Made by a program: the position numbers and the translations under genes. The notes beneath the pieces are model-generated. The model made no database searches. It had not been told where the DNA came from and saw only the letters and a list, made by a program, of their open reading frames with translations. Of a DNA stretch of 64,000 bases, positions 24,778-33,047 are shown in pieces; the stretch's first letter is position 1, and every line of letters begins with the position of its first letter. This DNA is from CAZFHZ01 sp964519015 (lineage in GTDB: Bacteria > Blakebacterota > Blakebacteria > Blakebacterales > CAYUVJ01). Location: contig CAZFHZ010000001.1 in NCBI GenBank assembly GCA_964519015.1, forward strand, positions 18,478 through 82,477, in the 5' to 3' direction.

Positions 24778-25335
24778 ATGGAAGAGCGCAAGCGTGTCCA
24801 GCTCCCCCTGACGGCTGAGGCCGTCACCGACCTGAAGGCGGGTGACCGGGTGTTCCTCAGCGGTCCCATGCTCACGGGCCGGGACGCCGCCCACAAGCGA
24901 CTGGTGGAACTGGTCGACAAAGGGGAGTCCCTGCCGGTCGAGTTGACCGGCCAGACCATCTATTTCGTCGGCCCCTCCCCGGCCAAACCCGACCAGGTGA
25001 TCGGCTCCTGCGGCCCGACCACCTCCTACCGGATGGACCCTTACAGCCCGAAGCTGATCGCGCTGGGCCTGCGGGGGATGGTCGGCAAGGGGGAGCGAGG
25101 CCCCGAGGTGGTGGCGGCGATGAAGCAGTACGGGGCGGTCTACTTCGCGGCGGTGGGCGGGGCGGCCGCCCTCATCGCCCGCAGCGTGAAATCGACCGAG
25201 GTGGTCGCCTACGAGGATCTGGGGCCGGAGGCGATCCGGCTCATGGAGGTGGAGGACTTCCCGGTCATCGTGGCCCAGGACGCCCACGGTGGCAACCTCT
25301 ACCGGGAAGGGGTGGAGCAGTACGCAATCGGGTGA
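24778..25335 (+). CDS. Class I fumarate hydratase beta subunit
   Basis: A 185-residue partner of the alpha subunit. LKAGDRVFLSGPMLTGRDAAHKRLVEL, DGDKRL-like spacing, YFVGPSPAKPDQVIGSCGPTTSYRMD and GLRGMVGKGER are typical of the TtdB/fumarase C-terminal domain. VYFAAVGGAAALIARSVK follows. A GGAGGGAACGA site precedes the start. It is in an operon with alpha and possibly with the peptidase gene 31 bases downstream. Tartrate dehydratase is the alternative, but central metabolism context makes fumarase more likely. Confidence 0.9.
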   Translation: MEERKRVQLPLTAEAVTDLKAGDRVFLSGPMLTGRDAAHKRLVELVDKGESLPVELTGQTIYFVGPSPAKPDQVIGSCGPTTSYRMDPYSPKLIALGLRGMVGKGERGPEVVAAMKQYGAVYFAAVGGAAALIARSVKSTEVVAYEDLGPEAIRLMEVEDFPVIVAQDAHGGNLYREGVEQYAIG

Positions 25336-25366
25336 GGGGACGCCCTCCAGACATAGGGGTATAGCC

Positions 25367-27532
25367 ATGCTGAAGCGACTGACCGTGGTGGGAGCCGCCC
25401 TGCTGGCGGTGGCCGCCGGAGCCCATTTCGCGCTCACCGACGAGGGGCAGTGGACCCCCGACCAGATCGACCGGCTCGATCTGCGCCGGGCGGGGCTGCG
25501 CATCCCCGTCAGCCAGGTCTTCAATCCCGGCGGGGCCGGTATCCACGAGGCGGTGATCCTGCTCGGCGGAGGTACGGCCGAGTTCGTCAGCCCCGAGGGG
25601 CTCATCATGACGAACCACCACGTGGCCTTCGGGGCGGTCGCCCGTATCGCCACCGCCGAGGAGGACTACATCACCGACGGCTACCTGGCCCGCACCCCGG
25701 CCGAGGAGATCCGGGCCCAGGGCTATACGGCCAGCATCGTCCAGTTCTACGAGGACGTCACACCCAGGGTGCTCCAGGGGGTGGGACTTGAACTGACCTG
25801 GGAGGAGCGGCAGGAGGCCATCCGCCGGAACACCTCGGCGGTGCTCGAGGAAGCGCGACGGGCCCATCCCGACCTGCGGATGGAGGTCTCGACCCTCTCC
25901 TACGGGAACGCCTTCAAGCTGATGGGCTTCTTGATCATCCCCGACATCCGGATCGTCTACGTCCCCCCATTCGCGATCGGCAACTTCGGGGCCGAGACCG
26001 ACAACTGGATGTTCCCCCGCCATACCGGGGATTTCTCCTTCATGCGTGCCTACGTCGGCCCCGACGGCAAGCCCGCCCCCTACAGCGAGTCGAACGTCCC
26101 CTACCGGCCCCGGACCTGGCTCAAGACGGCCCGGACGGGACCTAAGGAGGGGGACTTCGCCTTCCTGCTGGGCTTCCCGGGCACTACCATGCGCTACCGG
26201 GACTCCTACTTCCTGGATTACGAGTACACCTCCCGCCTCCCCTACGAGATCATGATCCGCGGTGAGCGGATCGACGTCATGAACCGGGCGGCCGAAGGGG
26301 ACCGTGCCCTCCAGATCCGCTTCGCCGAGACCGTCAAGGGCCTGGCCAACACCTACAAGAACTACCAGGGGAAGGTGGTCGGGATGGCGCGGGCCGACCT
26401 GCCGGCCCTCCGGCGGGCCGAGGAGGCGGAATGGACGCGCTGGTACCGCGGCCGGCCTGAACTGCAACGGCGTTACGACGGTGTGCTGGAGGAGCTGGAA
26501 GGGCTTTTCGCCGAGGCCCGCCGGGACGATCCGCTCGCCCGCACGATCGGTGAGCTGACCTGGTCCCCGGTGCAGCAGCTGGCCGTGGATGTCTACGAGT
26601 GCCTGGTGCAGGCCGCCCTCCCCGAGGCCGAGCGTGCCCCAGCCTGGCGCGGGGCCGGCCTGGAGCGCCAGAAGAACCGGCTGCTGGCGGGACCGAGGGA
26701 GGTCTATCTCCCGGTGGACCGTGAACTCTACCGCCGGGCGGCCATTCGCGCGCTGGGTCTGCCGCCGGGGGAACGTCCGGCGACCTTCGCGGCGATCGTC
26801 GAGGGCCAGGAACTGCGGGGTTACGCCCCGGTCCTGGAGGCGGCGATCGAAGAAGCCTACGCCTCCTCCCCGCTGCTGCAGGCCACCGGCCGCGAGGAAC
26901 TGCTCGGGCTCAGCCCCGAGGAGGGGGTCCGCCGCGGCGGGCTCTTCCTCCGGGTGGCGGCCGAGATCCACGAGAGCTCCCAACGGCTCGGGGAGCGGCA
27001 GCGCGCCCGCTCGGCCGAGCAGACCCGGCTCTGGCAGCGCTACGCGGAAGGGATCATGGCCTTCCGGGAGAGCCGTGGAAAGACCCTCTACCCCGACGCC
27101 AACCGCTCTCTGCGTTTCTCCTACGGGACCGTGCTGGGTTACGATCCGAAGGATGCCGTCCATATCAGGCCCTTCACCCACCTGACGGGAGTGATCGAGA
27201 AGGAGACCGGAGAAGGTGAGTTCATCGTGCCCGCCGCGCTCGAGGAGGCTTGGCGGCAGAAGCGGTTCGGCCCCTGGAAGGACGACTCCGGGGATGTCCC
27301 GGTGGACTTTCTGACCACCTGCGACACCACCGGCGGCAACTCGGGCAGCCCGGTGATGAACGCCCGCGGTGAACTGATCGGGATCAACTTCGACCGGGTC
27401 TGGGAGGCCACGGTCAACGACTACAACTTCGACCCCGACTTCGGTCGCAACATCAGTGTCGACATGCGCTACATCCTGCTGGTCTGCGCCACCTTCGGCG
27501 CCGACCGGGTGGTGAAGGAACTGGGCTGGTAA
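25367..27532 (+). CDS. S46-family dipeptidyl peptidase
   Basis: A 721-residue secreted or periplasmic serine peptidase starting at ATG 25367, with a hydrophobic signal (residues about 4-22). The chymotrypsin-like catalytic His is in TNHHVAFGAV (about His85). The nucleophile is Ser659 in GGNSGSPVMN. GGGTAEFVSPEGL and NWMFPRHTGDFSFMRAYVGPDG fit the DPP7/DPP11 group, which removes dipeptides from the N-terminus of peptides. The length matches the family (about 700). With the S9 peptidase at 56.4 kb it suggests peptide use as a nutrient. Confidence 0.92.
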   Translation: MLKRLTVVGAALLAVAAGAHFALTDEGQWTPDQIDRLDLRRAGLRIPVSQVFNPGGAGIHEAVILLGGGTAEFVSPEGLIMTNHHVAFGAVARIATAEEDYITDGYLARTPAEEIRAQGYTASIVQFYEDVTPRVLQGVGLELTWEERQEAIRRNTSAVLEEARRAHPDLRMEVSTLSYGNAFKLMGFLIIPDIRIVYVPPFAIGNFGAETDNWMFPRHTGDFSFMRAYVGPDGKPAPYSESNVPYRPRTWLKTARTGPKEGDFAFLLGFPGTTMRYRDSYFLDYEYTSRLPYEIMIRGERIDVMNRAAEGDRALQIRFAETVKGLANTYKNYQGKVVGMARADLPALRRAEEAEWTRWYRGRPELQRRYDGVLEELEGLFAEARRDDPLARTIGELTWSPVQQLAVDVYECLVQAALPEAERAPAWRGAGLERQKNRLLAGPREVYLPVDRELYRRAAIRALGLPPGERPATFAAIVEGQELRGYAPVLEAAIEEAYASSPLLQATGREELLGLSPEEGVRRGGLFLRVAAEIHESSQRLGERQRARSAEQTRLWQRYAEGIMAFRESRGKTLYPDANRSLRFSYGTVLGYDPKDAVHIRPFTHLTGVIEKETGEGEFIVPAALEEAWRQKRFGPWKDDSGDVPVDFLTTCDTTGGNSGSPVMNARGELIGINFDRVWEATVNDYNFDPDFGRNISVDMRYILLVCATFGADRVVKELGW

Positions 27533-27543
27533 GGAGCGCCCGC

Positions 27544-28926
27544 GTGCTGGAACGGCTCTTCGCACTGGAGCGTCACGGGACCACGGTCTCCACCGAGGTG
27601 CGGGCCGGGATCGTGACCTTCATGACGATGAGCTACATCCTCTTCGTGCAGCGCGGGCTGCTCGGTTCCCCTCCCCCGGCCGGGGCGGGGATGGATCCGG
27701 GGGCGGTGGTGGTGGCCGCCTGCCTGGCCTCCGCAGCCGCCTGCCTGGTGATGGGTCTGGGGGCCAACTACCCGGTGGCACTGGCGCCGGGTATGGGAGA
27801 GAACTTCTTCTTCGTCACCGTGGCCGGCTTGAGTATCGGCGGGACCGTGCTGGGCTGGCGGGTGGCCATGACCGCCACCTTCCTGGCCGGCGCCCTCTTC
27901 CTGGTTCTCTCCCTCTTCCGGGTCCGCGAACGGGTCTTCCAGGCGGTCCCGGAAGGACTCAAGTACGCCATCGCGGTGGGCATCGGGGTGCTGATCGCCT
28001 TCTTCGGCCTGCAGAAGGCAGGGATCGTGGTGGGGGAACCCTTCGCCCAGGTCTCGATCGGGCGGTTCGACCGTCCCGAGACCCAGCTAGCCCTCTTCGG
28101 CCTGCTGGTCACCACCATCCTCTGGGTGCGCCGGGTGCGGGGGGCCTTCCTGCTCGGGATCGTGGTCACCACCCTGGTCGGTTGGGCCTTCGGGCTGGTC
28201 CGCTACCACGGGCTCTTCTCCCTCCCCCCCTCCCCGGCCCCGGTGGCCCTCCACTTCGATTTCGCCCGGACACTGACAGTGGGGATGGTCCCGATTCTGA
28301 TCGTCTTCCTCTTCCTCGACCTCTTCGACACGATCGGCACGCTCATCGCCGTCGGGGAGCAGGCCGGCCTGATGAAGGAGGGGCGGCTGGAGAACGCCGG
28401 GCGGGCGTTGCTGGCGGATGCGGTCGGCACCGTGGTGGGAGCCTCCCTCGGCTCCTCGACCGTGACCAGCTACGTGGAGAGCACGGCCGGGGTGGCCGAG
28501 GGGGGTCGCACCGGCCTGACGGCGGTGGTGGTCGGCCTCTGCTTCCTGCTCGCCCTCTTCTGCTATCCGCTGGTGGAGATGGTCGGCGGAGGGGTGACCG
28601 TGACCCAGGTGCTGGCGGTCGGTCCCAACCGCCTCGAGGTCCCCTTCCTGCTCATCCCGACGGTGGCCCCGGTCCTGATCCTGGTGGGCTGCCTGATGAT
28701 GCGGGGGGTGACCCGGATCGACTGGCACGACCCCACCGAAGCGCTGCCGGCCTTCCTGGTCATCCTCGGGATCCCGCTCGCCTTCAATATCGCCACCGGG
28801 ATCGCCCTCGGATTCATCGCCTGGGCGGTCACCAAGACCGCTGCCGGGCGGGCCCGGGAGGTCTCCCCCCTGCTCTATGCGCTGGCCCTGCTCTTCCTCG
28901 CCTTCTTCCTCTTCGTGCGCCCCTGA
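27544..28926 (+). CDS. AzgA-type purine (NCS2) permease
   Basis: A 460-residue inner-membrane transporter starting at GTG 27544. RLFALERHGTTVSTEVRAGIVTFMTMSYILFVQ, taken in parts, is the classic N-terminus of adenine/guanine/hypoxanthine permeases. LAPGMGENFFFVTVA, FLFLDLFDTIGTLIAVGEQAGLM and SSTVTSYVESTAGVAEGGRTGLTAV are conserved helix motifs. It imports purine bases by proton symport. It follows the S46 gene by 11 bases. Confidence 0.92.
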   Translation: MLERLFALERHGTTVSTEVRAGIVTFMTMSYILFVQRGLLGSPPPAGAGMDPGAVVVAACLASAAACLVMGLGANYPVALAPGMGENFFFVTVAGLSIGGTVLGWRVAMTATFLAGALFLVLSLFRVRERVFQAVPEGLKYAIAVGIGVLIAFFGLQKAGIVVGEPFAQVSIGRFDRPETQLALFGLLVTTILWVRRVRGAFLLGIVVTTLVGWAFGLVRYHGLFSLPPSPAPVALHFDFARTLTVGMVPILIVFLFLDLFDTIGTLIAVGEQAGLMKEGRLENAGRALLADAVGTVVGASLGSSTVTSYVESTAGVAEGGRTGLTAVVVGLCFLLALFCYPLVEMVGGGVTVTQVLAVGPNRLEVPFLLIPTVAPVLILVGCLMMRGVTRIDWHDPTEALPAFLVILGIPLAFNIATGIALGFIAWAVTKTAAGRAREVSPLLYALALLFLAFFLFVRP

Positions 28927-28937
28927 AGGCCCTCTTC

Positions 28938-28943
28938 TATAAT
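28938..28943 (+). promoter_or_regulatory. TATAAT -10-like hexamer upstream of trkA
   Basis: A perfect TATAAT lies 54 bases before the trkA start, just after the permease stop, in otherwise GC-rich DNA. No matching -35 element is evident at 16-18 bases, so promoter activity is uncertain. Confidence 0.35.
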
Positions 28944-28996
28944 GGCCCCGGACCCTCCGGGGTGAGGACGCCCCACCCGGCCAGGAAGGTGTCCCG

Positions 28997-30328
28997 ATGA
29001 AGGTGGTCATCGTCGGCGGTGGAGCAGTCGCCTACCAGATCGCGCGCGAGCTGGATGAACGGCTCGACATCGTGGTCATCGAGGAGGATCCGGAGGCGGC
29101 CACCCGCTTCGACCGGCTCGACGTACAGGTCGTCCGGGGCACCCCCACCGATCCGGTCCTGTTGCGCGGGCTCGCTCTCGGGGAGAACGACCATCTCATA
29201 GCCTGCAGCGAATCGGACGAGTACAACTTGGTCGTCTCACTGGCCGCCAAGGCCCACTGCGGCGTCAAGACCGCCTGTTTCATCACGCGGGATGATTTCT
29301 ACCGCTCCCTGGTGCATCCGGAGAGCGGGCAACCGGTCCTGGCCATCGACCGGTTGATCAGCCCGCCCAGTCTGCTGGCCGAGGAGATCGCCCGGATCGT
29401 GCTGGTCCCCCGGGCGATCGACGTCAACACCTTCCTGGGCGGGCGTATCTGGCTGCAGGAGTACCGGGTCCCCCCCCGCACCCCGCTGGTAGGTCCTCCC
29501 CTCCATCGGCTCGGGCTCCCCCCCGAGGTCCTGGCGGTCGCCGTAGCCCGCGAGGAGGGCCTGCTGATCCCGGATGGAGGGACGGTGCTGCGCCCGGGCG
29601 ACAAGGTGGTCTTCATGGGCACCCAGCGGGCGCTGCGCACCCTCGAGCGCCGCTTCTTCCACGAAGTGGTGGAACGGGTCGGCTTCGTGACCATCATCGG
29701 CGGCGGGGAGGTCGGACTGGCCCTGGCCCGCCGGCTCGAGGAAGAGGGGGACCTCGAGCTCAAGCTGATCGAGCGCTCCGCCGAGCGGTGCGAATATCTC
29801 GCCACGGTGCTCGACCGCTGCCTGGTGTTGAACGGGGACGGGACCGACCTGGAACTGCTCGACCTGGAGCAGGTCTTCCGGGCCGATGTGCTGGTCTCGG
29901 TCACCAGCGACGACGAGAAGAACCTGCTCTGCTCCCTGATCGCCCGGGAGATGGAGATCCCCAAGATCATCACCCGGGTGGACAACCCGGCCAACCTCCA
30001 CCTCTTCGAGAGCGTGCGGGTCGACGTGCCGCTCAACCTCCGGGCCACCGCCATCAAGTCGGTGCTCGATTCCCTCCAGAGCACGCGCCTGCCGCTGCTG
30101 GCGTCCGTGGAGCGGGGAAAGGGGAGCGTGCTGGAGATCACGGTGGGTCCCGGCTTCCCCCCCACTCCGGTCCGGAGCATCCCCGACATCGACGATATGA
30201 TCATCGGGGCGGTGGTACGCGACTTCGCCACAGTGGTGCCCCGCGGGGACGAGCTCATCCGCCCCGGGGACCGACTGCTCATCTTCACCCTGCAGGAATC
30301 GGCGGCTTCGATCCCCGGACGGTTCTAG
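28997..30328 (+). CDS. trkA: Trk potassium uptake regulatory protein
   Basis: A 443-residue cytoplasmic gating protein with two RCK halves. Each has a Rossmann nucleotide-binding domain and a TrkA-C domain. The first starts VVIVGGGAVAYQIARELDE, where the usual third glycine is Ala. The second starts FVTIIGGGEVGLALARRLEEEG with an intact motif. DVNTFLGGRIWLQEYRVP and VVFMGTQRALRTLERRF mark the first TrkA-C. It binds NAD(H) or ATP and controls the TrkH channel encoded 34 bases downstream. Confidence 0.95.
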   Translation: MKVVIVGGGAVAYQIARELDERLDIVVIEEDPEAATRFDRLDVQVVRGTPTDPVLLRGLALGENDHLIACSESDEYNLVVSLAAKAHCGVKTACFITRDDFYRSLVHPESGQPVLAIDRLISPPSLLAEEIARIVLVPRAIDVNTFLGGRIWLQEYRVPPRTPLVGPPLHRLGLPPEVLAVAVAREEGLLIPDGGTVLRPGDKVVFMGTQRALRTLERRFFHEVVERVGFVTIIGGGEVGLALARRLEEEGDLELKLIERSAERCEYLATVLDRCLVLNGDGTDLELLDLEQVFRADVLVSVTSDDEKNLLCSLIAREMEIPKIITRVDNPANLHLFESVRVDVPLNLRATAIKSVLDSLQSTRLPLLASVERGKGSVLEITVGPGFPPTPVRSIPDIDDMIIGAVVRDFATVVPRGDELIRPGDRLLIFTLQESAASIPGRF

Positions 30329-30362
30329 CGAAATGATGCGAATTCCGGACTCGGGACGCTAG

Positions 30363-31931
30363 ATGCGCCTCTCCGTCGTCTTCCAGACCGTCGGTCAGGT
30401 CCTCCGCTACTTCGCCCTGATCATGCTCCTCCCCCTGCTGGTGGATTGGCTCTACGGGGGATGGTTCGAGTCGCTCGGGTTCCTGATCGCCGGGATCTCG
30501 GCCGCCCTGGCCGGTGAACTGCTGCGGCGTATCCGGATACGGAAGGGAGAACTGGCCCGGGTGGAGGGACTGGCCGTGGTCGCCCTGGTCTGGCTGGTGG
30601 TGGCGATCTTCGGGGCCATCCCCTACCTCTGGGCCCGACTGGGACCGGTAGACGCCCTGTTCGAGTCGATGAGCGGCTTCACCACCACCGGGGCAACGGT
30701 CTTCACCGACTTCAGCCGCTACTCGCGGGGGCTCTTCTTCTGGCGGGGACTGACCCAGTGGCTGGGGGGTATGGGGGTGCTCGCGCTCTTCATCGCGGTC
30801 CTCCCCGCCCTGGCCGTGGCCGGGCGCCAACTATTCTTCGCCGAGGCCCCCGGACCCTCCGAGGAGCGGCTCACCCCCCGGATCCGCAACACCGCCATCG
30901 CCCTCTGGAGCCTCTACGCCGGGCTCTCCGCCCTCGAGGTCCTGGCCCTGCGGCTGACCGGGCTGCCCCTCTACGACGCGGTCTGCAACACCTTCACGAC
31001 CATGGCCGCCGGAGGGTTCTCCCCCAACCCCTACAGTATCGGCGGCTACGCCAACCCGGCCGCCGAGTGGGTGATCATCCTCTTCATGTTCCTGGCCGGG
31101 GCCAACTACTCTTTGCAGTTCCAGGCGGTGCGCGGTCGCCCCGGGGCCCTGCTGAAGGACGAGGAGTTTCGCGTCTACACCGGCCTGGTGGTGACGGCCG
31201 CCCTGGTGCTCTTCCTGGTCCTGCTGCGGTTCGCCGCCCGGCTCCCCTCCGACTATCTGGCCTCGGAGAGCGGTGCAGGGGCACTCACCGGCGCCTCCCC
31301 CCCCGATGTGGTGCGGCACGCCCTCTTCCAGGTCCTGACCATCATCACCACCACCGGGTTCGCCACCGACGACTTCAACCTCTGGAGCGAACCGGCCCGT
31401 CTGATCCTGCTGGTGCTGATGTTCATCGGCGGTTGTGCCGGATCGGCGGCCGGGGGACCGAAGGTGGTGCGGCACCTGCTCACCGGCAAGCACGCCCTGC
31501 GCGAACTGCTGCGAGCCCTCCATCCCCGGGTGGTGCGGCCGATCCGGCTCGGCCCACGGGTGGTCCCCCCCGAGGTGATCCACTCCATCACCGCCTTCAT
31601 GCTCCTCTACATGATCATCTTCACGTTGAGCACCCTGGTGGTGGTCGTGCTGGGCGCGGACATCCTGACCGGGCTGACGGCGAGTATCGCCACCCTCGGC
31701 AACATCGGGCCCGGCTTCGGAGGGGTCGGACCGATGGCCAGTTACGCCTGGCTCCACCCCATCTCGAAAGTGGTGCTGACCATCAACATGTGGGTGGGCC
31801 GGCTGGAGGTCATGACCGTGCTGGTGCTGCTCCAGCCCGAGGTGTGGCGTTCGATGCAGTGGAGCGATCCGCGTCACCGTCGCCGGGAGGTGCCCGCCGG
31901 CACCCTCCCGGAGCGAGCGGTCGAGTCATGA
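30363..31931 (+). CDS. trkH: Trk potassium transporter membrane subunit
   Basis: A 522-residue K+ channel/transporter with four pseudo-repeats of membrane-pore-membrane. Pore segments include MSGFTTTGATVF, NTFTTMAAGGFSP, ITTTGFATDDF and ATLGNIGPGFG, the glycine-containing selectivity filters. The C-terminal NMWVGRLEVMTVLVLL is typical of TrkH. It works with TrkA just upstream. No strong ribosome site precedes the ATG at 30363. Its last 6 bases overlap the convergent HD-GYP gene. Confidence 0.95.
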   Translation: MRLSVVFQTVGQVLRYFALIMLLPLLVDWLYGGWFESLGFLIAGISAALAGELLRRIRIRKGELARVEGLAVVALVWLVVAIFGAIPYLWARLGPVDALFESMSGFTTTGATVFTDFSRYSRGLFFWRGLTQWLGGMGVLALFIAVLPALAVAGRQLFFAEAPGPSEERLTPRIRNTAIALWSLYAGLSALEVLALRLTGLPLYDAVCNTFTTMAAGGFSPNPYSIGGYANPAAEWVIILFMFLAGANYSLQFQAVRGRPGALLKDEEFRVYTGLVVTAALVLFLVLLRFAARLPSDYLASESGAGALTGASPPDVVRHALFQVLTIITTTGFATDDFNLWSEPARLILLVLMFIGGCAGSAAGGPKVVRHLLTGKHALRELLRALHPRVVRPIRLGPRVVPPEVIHSITAFMLLYMIIFTLSTLVVVVLGADILTGLTASIATLGNIGPGFGGVGPMASYAWLHPISKVVLTINMWVGRLEVMTVLVLLQPEVWRSMQWSDPRHRRREVPAGTLPERAVES

Positions 31932-33047
31932 CCGGGGGGTGGTCCTCCTCCGGGCTCGTTCCTCCCACGGGCGGATCATCGAGACGAAGAGGTCCACCAG
32001 TTCGGGATCGAAGTTGCTCCCCTTCCCTTTGAGCAGGATGTCGATGATGACGTCGGGCGGGAGCGGGTCCTGGAAGGGACGTTTGGTCCGCATCGCATCG
32101 TAGGCATCGCACAGATGCACGAGCTGGCTGACCCGGTGGGGGGGACGCTTGAACTTCAGGTCGGGATAGCCACCCCCGTCCCAGCGCAGGTGGTGTTCGT
32201 AGGCGGCCACCGCGGCGACTTCCAATCCCTGCCCGGAGTCGAGCAGGATGCGGGCGCCTTCGGCCGGGTGCCGTATGATCTCCTGCCACTCCCGGTCGTC
32301 CAGTTTCCCCGGCTTGTTGAGGATATCCTGGGACACCACCACCTTGCCCACATCGTGGAGCAGGGCGGCCTCACCCACCACGCGTACCTCGGGACCGGAG
32401 AGGTGCATGAACTCCCCCAGGGCGATGGCCAGTACCGAGGTGTTCATGGAGTGGACGGTGGTGTACTGATCGGTCTGCTTGAGGGGGACCAGGGGGAGGA
32501 AGAGCTTACTCTCCCGGCGCATGGCCGAGGTGAGCGTATCCACTACCGAGCGGGCCACCTCGACCGTGATCCGCCCGCGCCGCTTGGCTTCTTCGTGGAA
32601 CTCCTCGACTTTGCCGAGTTCACGCCCGGCCTCGAAGGAGGTCTCATTCTGGTCGGTGCCGAGCAGCCCGAACTGGATGTGCCGGAAGCGCATGGGGTCG
32701 AGCGGATCCACCGTACGACCGGCGGTGGTCCGGACCGCCACAATCTCGAGGAAATCATCGAACTCACGGCGGGACAGTCCCACGGTGAACTCCATGCGCT
32801 CGACTCCGGCCTGGATGAAGCGGCGGGCCGGCGCCCATCCTTTCATCTCACGCAGGGGGGCATCACCGTAGACCACCTCGCCCTCCAGGAAGCTGAACCG
32901 GACGTGCCGGTCCACCTCCAACAGGGCGGAGAGCAGTTGGAAAGCCTCACCGAGCGGCCGCTCACGGGCCGGGTGTCCGGAAGCATAGAGTCCCATCGCC
33001 GAGAAGGCCTGACCGAGGGCGGTGAGAAGCCGGACCGGGGAACTCAC
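31926..33047 (-). CDS. HD-GYP domain protein
   Basis: A 373-residue cytoplasmic protein. Residues about 1-110 form an N-terminal domain (FSAMGLYASGHPARERPLGEAFQLL) also present in the partner gene. The HD-GYP domain follows: TVHSMNTSVLAIALGE, AALLHDVGKVVV, HPAEGARILLDSG, and HHLRWDGGGYPD, where the GYP motif reads GGGYP. This fold usually hydrolyses cyclic di-GMP to GMP. The metal-binding His and Asp appear present, but activity is not certain. It overlaps the upstream HEAT-type gene by 4 bases. Confidence 0.85.
   Translation of the reverse strand: MSSPVRLLTALGQAFSAMGLYASGHPARERPLGEAFQLLSALLEVDRHVRFSFLEGEVVYGDAPLREMKGWAPARRFIQAGVERMEFTVGLSRREFDDFLEIVAVRTTAGRTVDPLDPMRFRHIQFGLLGTDQNETSFEAGRELGKVEEFHEEAKRRGRITVEVARSVVDTLTSAMRRESKLFLPLVPLKQTDQYTTVHSMNTSVLAIALGEFMHLSGPEVRVVGEAALLHDVGKVVVSQDILNKPGKLDDREWQEIIRHPAEGARILLDSGQGLEVAAVAAYEHHLRWDGGGYPDLKFKRPPHRVSQLVHLCDAYDAMRTKRPFQDPLPPDVIIDILLKGKGSNFDPELVDLFVSMIRPWEERARRRTTPRS

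Noticed and set aside
25265..27565. 766-residue minus-strand open frame opposite the S46 peptidase
   Set aside because: The plus strand holds a full S46 peptidase with catalytic His and Ser contexts; the antisense product has no signature.
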